A DNA stretch of 64,000 nucleotides, from assembly GCA_026214975.1 (NCBI GenBank), contig CM047805.1:112897845-112961844 (forward strand), given 5' to 3'. The DNA comes from Gentiana macrophylla. Its lineage: Eukaryota > Streptophyta > Magnoliopsida > Gentianales > Gentianaceae. Below the pieces are notes generated by a model, which saw nothing but the letters and a program-made list of their open reading frames with translations, did not search any database and was not told the origin of the DNA. Positions 48,051 through 58,755 of this stretch are shown here, in pieces. Each line of letters begins with the position of its first letter. Position 1 is the first letter of the stretch. Position numbers and translations under genes: made by a program.

Positions 48051-48780
48051 TTAGTTTTGATGATTGTCAAACCAGTTGTGATAGAGGCTCGAAAGGTTAG
48101 AACCTTGGACGATGTATATGTTTTATCTAGAGTCTGATTATCGTATATGTTCAATGAGACAAGAATTGTTATAGAAATATGATAGGTCTTCTTGGAGATA
48201 TATTGTATCTAGCTGTGATAAGAGGACCAGATCTAAAGAGATCAAAGTTGAGGGACCAGACTCAGTGGTGAAGATTCAAGATCAGATGACTAGGGTTTTA
48301 GATTCAGCTATGAAGATCTAAGTTGAGGTCATAAAGTTATCTTCAAGTAAGTCTGTGATGGCTAGCTTGAAATAACTTTATGATACTTGTATATCAATAT
48401 GATGAAAAGAAAACAAGGAGTACTCTGATCTACACATATACAAAGATCTGGGAAAGAAAATTCATATCTAAATTTAGATTAGATTTGAAAGGAAAATATT
48501 CAGAGTCAAAGAATCAACTCCAGAGTATACTCAGATCAGACGAAAATAATTGATCAGACCGCAAAACAATCAAACTTGAAGAATACTCTTATGAACGCAA
48601 AACAATCAAACAATCTAACTTGATCAGACCGCAAAACAACCAGAGTATTCTTCAATCAAATAATCAGGCATGGCAGACCGCAAAACAATCAAACTTGTAT
48701 ATCAATTATTTCAACCGTTCATAAGAGTATTCTGCCATGCCTTATACATATGAGGTTAATGACTTCAACCCTTCAAGAAG
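48051..48780 (+). repeat. Truncated LTR fragment (LTR8) and short dispersed repeats
   Basis: 48051-48590 resembles the 5' half of this LTR superfamily (TTTTGATGATTGTCAAACC, then TCTAGAGTCTGATTAT) but lacks a terminal TGTTGG and a 3' half. 48545-48700 has four copies of GACCGCAAAACAATCAAACT or variants. It leads directly into copia pol with the gag region deleted. Confidence 0.55.
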
Positions 48781-48789
48781 AATATCCTT

Positions 48790-49984
48790 TGGATATACAC
48801 TTGGAGTATGAGGCATAACTGCTTAATAGGTATGGACCCAAACAGTTTTGGGTACCTAAGCTTGCTTAATTTGTTTTGAAGGATGTATGGTACATAGACA
48901 GTGGATGTTCTAGACATATGACAGGCAATAAAGGATGGCTGACTGAATTCAAACCTTTTGATGGACCCAAAGTTACCTTTGGAGGAAAAAAAAACCCGGC
49001 AAGATTAAGGTGGAAGGCATCATGAAGAAGAACAACCTGGAGATTCAGAATGTGGCATATGTCAAGGGATTGAATTTCAACCTTTTAAGAAATAGTCAAT
49101 TATGTGACAAAGGCTACAATGTGCACTTCAACAAAGAAGGATGCAAAGTGATCCACAATCAAACCAACATAGTTGTACTTGCAGGAAAAAAGAGAAGACA
49201 ACATGTATATGGTGGACTGGAAGACAGCAAAAGTAGAAACATGTATGCTTGTCAAGAACAAACAATCACCTAGCTGGATCTGGCACAGAAGACTGAATCA
49301 TCTAAATTTCAAGACCATAAACAAGCTGTCAAAGAACAAGCTAGTGGAAGGCCTACCTGACATCATATTCAAGAAGGAAAGTCTCTGTGATGCATGTCAG
49401 AAAGAGAAATAGATCAAAAGCTCCTTCAAGTCAAAGCCACATCAATCAACAACAAGGATCTTACACCTATTATATATGGACCTTTTTGGACCAGTCACAC
49501 CAGTGAGTGTAAGTGAAAAGAAGTATACTCTAGTAGTGTTTGATGACTTTTCAAAGTTCACCTGGACTAATTTTATGAACAAGAAAAGAGAAACACTCAA
49601 GTAACTACCAGACTTACTGAGAATAATTTAGAATGAAAAGGAGTTTAAGATCATCAAAATAAGATCTGACAGAGGCACAAAGTTCCTAAGTTAAGTAATC
49701 AGGACTTACTGTGAAGAAAATGGTGTACTACATCAACTATTAGCAGCAGGAACTCCATAACAAAATGGAGTAGCAAAAAGAAGAAATAGAACACTCAAGG
49801 TAGCTGTCAGAACTATGATAGCAGAAGCAAGCTTACCAAAGAGATTTTGGGCTAAAGTAGCCAACACAACATGTTGTACCCAAAAACGATCCGTCATCAA
49901 TAAATATCAGGGAAAAACACCCTATGAGATATGGAATGGAAGAAAACTTAACATATCTCATTTACACATGTTTGGATCTGAATG
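48790..49984 (+). pseudogene. Copia-1 protease and integrase (5' part of pol)
   Basis: The sequence runs from the gag-protease junction (GPKQFWVPK near 48850) through an intact-looking protease active site YIDSGCSRHMTG (Asp at 48897-48899), then a frameshift at an A-run near 48988. Pre-integrase VKGLNFNLLRNSQLCDKGY follows (49010-49273). The integrase zinc-binding part WHRRLNHLN...CDACQ is at 49270-49410, and the core starts with MDLFGPVTPVS. The second Asp is present in IRSDRGTKF, but the catalytic Glu position reads GVAKRRNRTL (Lys for Glu). Several in-frame stops. The gene ends abruptly in HMFGSEC at 49984 where LTR4 is inserted. Confidence 0.9.
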
Positions 49985-52900
49985 TGTTGGTACCAGAGAA
50001 GGTTAAGAGTACAGTCAGAGGGGGGGGGGGGGGGTGAATGACTATACTGGAGTTTCAAAAACTTTTCTTGAAATAAAAGCTTCTCGGCAGCGGATAAGTC
50101 CCTTATTAAAATGTAAATTCAATGTAGGATATGCGAAAAAGTAAGTGCAGTAAAGTAAAGTGCTGAAAGTAAATAGACACAAAGGTTTATAGTGGTTCAG
50201 GGTGGTGTAATCCCTTAATCCACACTTTTCTTGTGATGATTGGAGGAATTCACTATTGTTTTCACTGATACAATAGCAAGATTGTCCTTGGATACACCAG
50301 CTTCACAATCTACAAGACTATCACTCCCTGGCTTCAAAATCTTCAGTGAGTCTCCAACACTGCTCCTTGGGAACAAATTCTTCAGCAGCTATCACAGACA
50401 CAACTCCTTCACAGATGACTCTGATTCAGTTTCTTGACTGGTGTGAATTGGATTCACAGATTCTGTTGATCAATCTCAGTACTTGATGTGGAATTTGAGT
50501 TCTGATTAGAAAGTTGATCTCTAGATATTTCCTTTAAGTTCAGATAGAAGGCTTTTCAAATTGACAGAGTTTCTGCTTGTTTCTTATTAGATTCAATCGT
50601 TATTTTTCCTGTCTGTCAATGCCTTCTATTTATAACCTTGATAATCCTTGATTTGAATTTCCATCCATTGGCTATTTAATGTGGGGAATAATCCTTGATT
50701 TAATTCTTGATTCCCCCTTAATTATATTCTCCTTGATTTCAGTGATCAGATTTTCTTCAAACGTATATCACAAAATCCACCCTTGATTGATTCCTGATTG
50801 ATTATGCATTGAATGCTTGATCCTCTGAATCTTCCTTATTTTTCACAATCTGAACAAGTATAGTTCACTCAGCTGTCTCTTCACTTTGCTGTTACTTGAA
50901 TCAATCAAGTGCTTTAGTTCCTCCTTCACTGCTTTGTCTTTACTCAACCGATAGTCAGTTTACTTTTTCCGGTTTATTGCTTTCTTGATTTCTTTGAGTT
51001 TACAAGAGTCCTTGTACTTCACTGATCCTTGATTTGGGTGAGATCAGTGTACACCATAGTTAACATTGAATTTCATCACTTGCAATATAACTTAGACTTA
51101 ACCAAGGTCATCACAGACTTCCCTGGATATAAGTCAGTGTTAGGTGTTATGCCCGAAAGACAATTTTGTAATTGTTTTATTTAATAAATGAAATGATATT
51201 ATTATTCATATTTATTATTCTCATATTCACCGATGTGACAATAGTATTTACCCTACAAAAAACCCTAAAGTATATCGTTTATGTAATCACTTAACTCAGT
51301 GTGTGGGATATACACAGGAGGATTGAGTTAGTGAAGATGTACTTAAAATACAATTAGCCCGTAGTGAAGTTAATCGAGAGTATCGGGTCTCTCCTTTAAC
51401 GTGCTATTAATGCGCCTGAACACAATAGGTGTGATTGTCTTATCCGGACTTTCGGTTAAGAGAACCTAGTGGGGCATTTATATATGATAGATATATCATA
51501 TGAAATTTGGACCGATTTGATTAGAGTTCACGATATAATTCCATAATCGAGAAGTCTTATCGAATCAATCGATGATCATATTTATGGATATATCTTAATC
51601 CCGAGGTGATCACGATCCAACCGCTTGAATCGGTATGAGGTTTGACTTGACGGTTAAGGATTACACCGAGTCCGTGATCCGAATTACCCCATCTTGGCAT
51701 TGTCTTTGGATTGAGTGAGTAGTCCGTGTTATCACAGATACGGAATCCATTCCTTCCATTTATGGAAGTAGATAGAGAAACGATTCCCTTATTTGTTGAT
51801 CCTAGAAAGCGATCGATCCATGGAGTTCATATTACACTGATTAGCTACCAGTGAGTTGTATGAATTAATTGATCACTAGGGGGTTAATGGTAAGCAAGGA
51901 TAAGAGGTTCTGAAAAGGGTTAACGGTAACTACCCGATTTAGAATGAACAGTCTATGGAGGATTAATCCATATGTAATGATTATATCAATGGACGCTTAT
52001 TATCATTCTCGTGAGGAGATAAATATAATCTTATAATCGGAGAAGTGCAGTCATGGGATTATGGTGGCATATTCCTGTGATTGATTTATCAAATATTATT
52101 ATTTTATTCGTAAGATAATTATTTATTTGATTTATCGGAGCCGCTGATTATTAGTCCATGGTCCCCGACGTGCCTCCAATATAGCATAGCTATCCTCGGA
52201 CGTCGAATCCTAATAATATTAATTTAGTTCTTGTTGGACTTTATTAAAACGATATGTGAATTAATTGTTTAGTGCACTATTAAATTAGTTGGGCTAAATA
52301 ATTAAATATGTGAAAAAGACATTTTTCATAATCTTGGCCCAATTTGTGTTTGCATAGCCGAAAATAAAATTGACTAGGTCAATAAGCTAATTTTCGGCCA
52401 AAGACATGTTTTAGTCAACAAGGAATTAGTTTTCTTGTGATTTAATAAGACATGTGTACAAAAATTTTATTGGATAAATATTTATGGTAAGAAATAAAGA
52501 TAAATATTATTCTAGATTTGTTCTAGAATATTATGGGATTATCTTTTATTTAATAAGATTATTATAATTGATTTTGTATTAATTATTAAATCCTTGGAGG
52601 ACAAGGATTACTCTCCTATATAAAGAGAGTTCTCCCAAGCCTAATACACTACACAAATTTCGACTTCTACCTCTTAGAGATGAGAAGTAAAATTTTCGGC
52701 CAAGGGGAAAAAAAGAAAAATCTTGGAGGTTTTCCGGGTATCATATCGGAAGGTTTCGAGTCGAGAATTTCCTTCCACCGGGAGTTGCTTGGATCACACG
52801 TGCGGAAGATCGTGGTGCTCTTCACACTATCCTTTGATCTTCATATTGCGGTTCTTCTACTTGGATTTTGAGATCCAAGAGGTATGTTCTACAACCCCCT

Positions 52901-53213
52901 TGTAGAATAGATCTAGTTATTTTATTACGTGTAATTTATAGATCTAGATCCTTAAATCGCTTCCGTTGCGGATGATATTACTAACAGTCAAACCATATGT
53001 CTTCATTCTTCTCTATTGGTACTTGGTTGTTTTAACTCTGCAGGATTTCTGTTTTACTTAGCCGTTCTACCAACTAGTACAATACTTGTCTGACTCAACT
53101 TATACAACATGTCAGACTCTAAGTAAGACTTATACAGAGATTTTTAACTTATTATAGGCTTGCTATAATAGCTAGTATGGCCATCATCAAAACATAATAA
53201 AATGTTCCTAACA
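49985..53213 (-). repeat. LTR4 (3' LTR of a divergent pol-less element), split by a solo LTR
   Basis: On the minus strand it starts TGTTAGGAACATTTT at 53213 and ends GGTACCAACA at 49985. Without the inserted LTR (51138-52986) it is 1380 bp. TATA box TATAAATAG at 50626-50634; conserved R/U5 block at 50193-50256. It has a 15-G run (50020-50034) in the GAGGGGG-TGAATGA motif. The plus-strand frame at 50240-50437 is not supported. The polypurine tract is at 53214-53231. It is inserted in copia-1 integrase. Confidence 0.85.
51138..52986 (+). repeat. Solo LTR of the second family, copy 2
   Basis: 1849 bp from TGTTAGGTGTTATGCCC to ATTACTAACA, nearly identical to 25756-27584. Flanks GTCAG and GTCAA fit a 5-bp target duplication with one change. 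TATA box CTATATAAAGAGAG at about 52616. The frames 52680-52905 lie in R/U5. Confidence 0.9.
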
Positions 53214-56200
53214 ATTTCCCCCTTTTTGATGATGCCAAAACCCTCTTAAGCCTGAACATAAGTATGCAAATTTTTCATAATAATAATGGAATAAAACTCA
53301 GAAATTTTATTCATCCATTCAGGGGCAATAAGACAAGTAAATTCAAGACAGATTCAGAGTGCTACATCTACATTTTTCTTAAGTTCTGTTTGTACCTCTT
53401 GAACTTTGTAGTCTGAACCTCCTCCATGTCTTTCCAATCCATTTCTGGGAACTTCCATTTCCAGTAAGCCATAGCAGTGTACTCAGAGACCCCAAGAAAT
53501 ACTCTCTTGTTCATGATCCTGTGGAAATCATGGCATAGTCTCATTTGCCTTGGGTTCTCCAAAGTATTTCTCAAGTCTGTCCTTAGCTTCAGCAATGTGT
53601 GAATCAACAAACTTGAGATTCTTGAATAGACCCCATTGTTCCCGACGGTCCATTTTCCCCATAGGACTAAAGAATTTGACAATGTTGTTGAAATCCTCAT
53701 GTTGTTCCTTTGGATAGATCTTCTAGTCCTTTGCAAGAAGAGGTATGGCTTGCTTGACTTGGTCTTTGGTTGAGCAGATCCAAGATTTTGCTTAAGAGAT
53801 GCATACTCTCTTTTGAAATCATTGTAAACTTTGGCCATCTCAGCTCTCATCTTCTCATCATAATAGCCTAGCCAGTCTGCCCAAGGTTCATCTTGCTTTT
53901 GATTTGGATACAGACTATCTTGAGTTATGAAAAAATCTCTTACATTGACCAATATCTCATCATCATACTCTTGCCTATTTCTGTGAGTTATGAAAGCTCT
54001 TTTCTCACCAGCATATCTTGTACTGCTGCTACCTCTGCTTGTGCTGAATCTGTGTTCACTTGTTGAGACTCTTGGCTGACTAGATCCAGACCTTTGTTGC
54101 CTTCATGATCTATCTCTGTCATCATCTCGTCTTTGGATAGAACGAGGGAATCTAACACATGGTTCTTTTGTGGCCCTTTCTCTCTCTTCTCTAGCCTTTC
54201 TTAGTTGTTCTTCAGCTTCATTTCGGATTCTTATCTCTTTGTCCCTTGCTCTTAGTTTTTCCTCACTAAAATTTAGGGGTCTGACTGTTGATCTTTCAGG
54301 CTTATCATTTATTTCCCCCTATTTGGCAGCATCATCCTTTTGTTGTAATAGGATGCTATTTGTAGCTTCAGTTGTACCAATCAGAGTATCCAGTTTGGAT
54401 TCATTTGAGGTGAATCTTTCATCATGATCAGTCAGCTTCTCAGTTACACTATGAAATCTGGTGCCAAAATTCATTGCCATTGACTCATTTTCCTGAGAGT
54501 GTCTAAGGCTCTGTAATGTTGTTGGTGAAATTTATGTTCATCTGGCATACTTCGCTTTTGCACGACAATATTTTGTGCATCAATGTACTCAAGAATAGCG
54601 AAATCTTTTCTCTATGGAGTGGCTCTCATCTTTAAATGCTAGAGTCATGGATCCGAGATACATTACTTGTTGTTCCGATTCTTGAGCCAACATATCTGCT
54701 ACTTTTTGAAAAGCCTCATTGGATATGGCAGTAGACAATTGAGCGAATTTGTGACGGATATCAGCTGGTTCTGTTTCTGTTTGCTGAACTCTATCTTGGT
54801 GTGGTAAATTGGTGGGAAACTCAGTTGGTTCTCGGTGTTGTGTTGTCGGTTGAGTACATAAACACCTGTTTTTATGTCTCCAATTACTTCAGTAGAAGTT
54901 AGTTCTGGGGCAGCACTTTCTTGTATCCCCCCTTTATCTTTTCCAGGAGTTTCCTTGACTGGAGAGGCAACAGTTGATCCAGTGTCCAACACTACTATTG
55001 GTTCAGTAGTAGTGTCAACAGAAAGTTGTGGAGAAAGTGAAACCAGCGTAATTGTGTTATCAGTTGCCATAGTCTGCTGATCATCTGCTTGACCTGATGA
55101 TGTGGCCTTAGCTGGTGGGGTTTTCTTCGACCCTCGTGTGCGCAAATATGTACTTAAGGGAATGTCATCATCAATTGCATCTGCTAGTTTCTCAATTTCA
55201 TTATCTTGTCCACCATTACCTTTACGATCATCACCATCATCATCATTATGATCAGCACTATCATCATCTGAGTTACCACTTTCTTCATCAAAATTCTGAG
55301 GCCGTTTTGCCTTTGCCGCATCTACCAAGTCCCAAAGTGAGGATTCATCAAGTACACCAACCAGTGTTGTGATCCGAAGAAAACTAAAAACCAAGCTTCT
55401 TCTTCAAGCATGTGTTCTGAATTATGAAGCTAAAGTCTGGAATAGCCCTCCTTCCATTCTAGATATGCAGGAATTCTATCATAAATATCTCTGGCGTATA
55501 TGTTTCTTTGGTTCTTTCTGGAGTCTCATCATCATCATCTTCATTATCTTCTTCAACCTCTCATTTTCGGGTTGATTATCATCACCACTACTTTCTTCCT
55601 CTTGGTGTTCGAGTTCGTCATCCATCTCCTCTTCCTCTTCTTCATCTACTAATTTTCCAAAATCTTCCTTGTCCAAATTTCTTTGAACCTTTTGCTTCTT
55701 TCTTTGGCCGCTTGTGTTTCTCGCTAGGTTGCTTTCTCTTCCTCCTCCTCGCTTTCTTTTGATGTTTGACATAAGTAAACATGATTTTGGAGTCATGCAA
55801 TTCATGAATTTTTATTCTTTGGTACTTTTAGGCATTACATGAGATAGTCAAGTTGAATTCCATAGGACTTCTTTACTCGAGAAGATCCCTTTTTCTTCTT
55901 GCCTTCTGCTAGCCCCTTTTTAGTAGCATTGGCATCACTTTGGATTTGCTCTTTGATTCTCAGGAAAAATAGTTGGCCCAATTGAACTCCAGACTATTGT
56001 AAATGATTCCCATAAGGTGCATTCTAGCCTCTGTCATGGCGTTATTTTCCCCTAGATTGCCTTCAATGTTATTTCCAATCAGAGCACTGAATTCACTGAA
56101 GGGTTCTTCAAGGAAGATCTAAGACAGTTGAACTTCTTAGAGCCTGGGTTTTCCGTTTTAGCGATTGTTACCTAGAATTCATCCAAGTTTTGTGGTATAA

Positions 56201-56560
56201 GGGCTACTTTTGCTTGACCTTTGTTTGAGAGTTTGATGTGTTTGTGAATTACCTTTGCTATAATTACCACTTCTATACCGTTGACAGATGCAACAATCTT
56301 GTCTTTACCCATTTCTACACCTTCTTCAGCAAAGAGCCCATAACAAACTTGGATGTTTTCCAAAAAGAGATAAGGCTTTCATAATAGATATCTTTGATAG
56401 GTGGATTGAGAAAAGTTAGCAATCCTAAGTCTTTGCATCCTTCCGCCAATCTTTTTGCTTCTTTTTCAGAGAAACTAGGGTTTGTGAAATGCAAAGAAGC
56501 GTAAAGAATTCTGAAATATCTCTAAGTGTTGTTCATATAGGCTAATTTGAGAAGTGTGAA
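53214..56560 (-). pseudogene. ORF3-type coding region of the divergent pol-less element
   Basis: Open pieces in order on the minus strand: 56172-56363 (VCYGLFAEEGVEMGKDKIVASVNGIEVVI), with KDLGLLTFLNPPIKDIYYES readable just upstream. Near 55970-56060 another frame gives MTEARMHLMGIIYNSLEFNW. Then 55479-55805 (basic then acidic, DEEEEEEMDDELEHQEEESS), 54699-55394 (Asp-rich, then Ser/Thr/Pro-rich) and 53368-53952 (EPWADWLGYYDEKMRAEMAK). Order and character (globular domain, acidic tail, charged helical end) parallel ORF3 of the array at low identity. No protease, integrase or RT. Confidence 0.65.
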
Positions 56561-56963
56561 TACGGTTGAATATGGAAGGATTTGGTGAAGTAATGACGTG
56601 ATTTTGTGTATATAATTCATGGTATTTGAGTGTAGTGGGGGAGTAGATTGAGGCATGTAATGATAAATCCTGAGAATCAAGGCGTTGCCGTCATACCTGT
56701 AATTTAAAATAATATAGTTACCTCCATGATTATAAACTAATCTCCACGTGAGTGATCTTCTATATAATTATTCTTCATAACTTCTCTGATTTTCCACATG
56801 TGTAAAGTTGATTTGTTCACACTTCACTTTACTGTATTCTTCATAGTTTTATCGGTGAAGTAACTTGGCTGGTCACTAGGCCGGTGTAGTGACTACTTTA
56901 CTAAGCTGCTGTATAAAAATATTCCTAATAATCAGTGAAGTTAACTTCGCTGGTTACCAGTGC
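56561..56963 (-). other. Leader upstream of the divergent ORF3, truncated by LTR5
   Basis: Non-coding. It contains CTCCACGTGAG at about 56742, in the place where the array units have CCACGTGTC. The element's gag-like part and 5' LTR are not seen; copia-2 begins at 56964, so they lie beyond it or are lost. Confidence 0.5.
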
Positions 56964-58650
56964 TGTTGGACTTATTTTAAGTTTTAGTGATGAGTGCCAG
57001 ACTAGCTGTAATAGAGCAAAGGCAAAAAGATGTCTAGATCAAATGTATAGTCTTATTAGAGTTTGATCTTGTATATGTTAGATCGAACAAGCACTGTAAT
57101 AGGTCAGCTGACTTACATCAGTAGACCTGTCTATATTAGTAGGGTACTTAGGTCAGTAGACTAGTATAGGAACCTGCTGAAGACTGAAGGCTGAGGGTTC
57201 AAACTCAGTTACTGAAGGCTAAGGGATCAAACTTAGTATTCAAAGTCAAGGATATGGAATCAGAATTTAGGGAAGTCTGTGATGACCTAAACTGATTACA
57301 TATACCTTGTGTACAAGGTCTAAGTTCCACAAGTTAAATGGTGATTGAAACTTAGTTATATTTAAAATGGTGTAATCTAACTTAATAATAAAAAGTTAGA
57401 TATAAGAGAAGTCAGCTGAAGTGTTTGTATAAACACAGCAATCTTGGAACAGCTGACTGATATGCATTTCAGCAGACTTACATTCACAGGAACTTGCTGA
57501 TGTATATCTCGGATTATTCAAAGGTTACATTGGAAGATTACAAAGAAAGGGACAGCTAACAACCTCTGATTTTATCAAACAAATCAATGGTTAAGATTAA
57601 ATGGACGTTGGGAAGAAACAGAGGATTATCCAATGGATACAAGTCAAAGGGTGAACATACTGTAAACTGTCAAAAAGCATTCTGATAGTGTCAGTACTAT
57701 GAACAGTGATAGAAAGCAAGTCAAATGGGACAAATCTGAAATGGCTATGTTTTAATTTCAAACATAAGTCACAAGGATTCCTACCTATAAATAGAGGACT
57801 CCTAATTCAGATACAAGGTGATGAATATTGAGGAAAATTAAGGATCTATCTTGAGCTATCAGATTTAAATCGATCAAACACCCTGCTGACCCTACTGAGC
57901 ATAAAGGTACTAATCCAGTAAACTTCTTCAAGAGTAATCTACTTTCAAGCTACATCAAGTTTACACACTTGAAGACCTCAAGCTGCTGATCATATCATTC
58001 TGATCAAGCTGCTGAAAGCTGAATCACTTACTTGATTCAAACTTTCTTTTACAAGGAATCTGCTGAAGACAGTGAAGTAAATATGTGTGTCAAGGACTAT
58101 TTTTTGTGGTGGAGCTGGTGAAGAGGCAATCCTACCCTTCAAGGACCAGCGGAAGACTTTGGAGCAGCAATCCTACCTGCTCCAAGTTTTCAGTTTGTGA
58201 AGCCATAGTTATTGGTGAAGGACAAGGAACTAAAGGATTATTGTAACTGCTCCCTCATGAATCTCTAGTGAATTACCTCCAACATCACAGGAGAATAGTG
58301 GACTGACATGATTACACCACCTGGAACCACTATAAAATCTGCCTACTTACTTTCTGCATTTATATTCTGCATTTAGTAAATTTAACACATCAACCTACTG
58401 GACTAGCAACTTAATCACACACATACACTACTGAGTATCTAATACTTGGTATCATATTCTAACAACAAGTTATATGGCTTAATTTAAGTATATTCCGCTG
58501 CAACAAATTCAGTAAAGTCAATAGTCGTGAGACTATCGAACTATCAAAGAAAGTCTTTGAAGTTCTTTGAGTTTGTTAACTCCAAAAGTTTTAAGTGTTA
58601 AGTTTATTCACCCCCTCTAAACTTTACCAAAGCCTTTCAAGGGACCAACA
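56964..58650 (+). repeat. LTR5 (5' LTR of copia-2)
   Basis: 1687 bp from TGTTGGACTTATTTT to CAAGGGACCAACA. TATA box CTATAAATA at 57785-57793; conserved R/U5 block at 58268-58330. Related to LTR1-4, 6 and 7 but distinct in U3. A 3' LTR is not in the window. Confidence 0.9.
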
Positions 58651-58652
58651 AG

Positions 58653-58668
58653 CTGTATCGAGCGATGG
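58653..58668 (+). promoter_or_regulatory. Primer binding site of copia-2 (diverged)
   Basis: CTGTATCGAGCGATGG directly after LTR5 corresponds to the common TGGTATCAGAGCGATGG with changes in the first half. Its position right after the LTR supports the call. Confidence 0.65.
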
Positions 58669-58755
58669 TTTCTATTCAAGTAATCCTACTTGTTGTGCTT
58701 GTGAAAATACTTTGAAAACTTTTTCAAGTCTCACGATTTTCAAAGCTTTGCATCA

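Noticed and set aside
55115..55372. Plus-strand His/Tyr-rich protein with a run of histidines
   Set aside because: Antisense of the Asp-rich ORF3 tail (GAT repeats read backwards).
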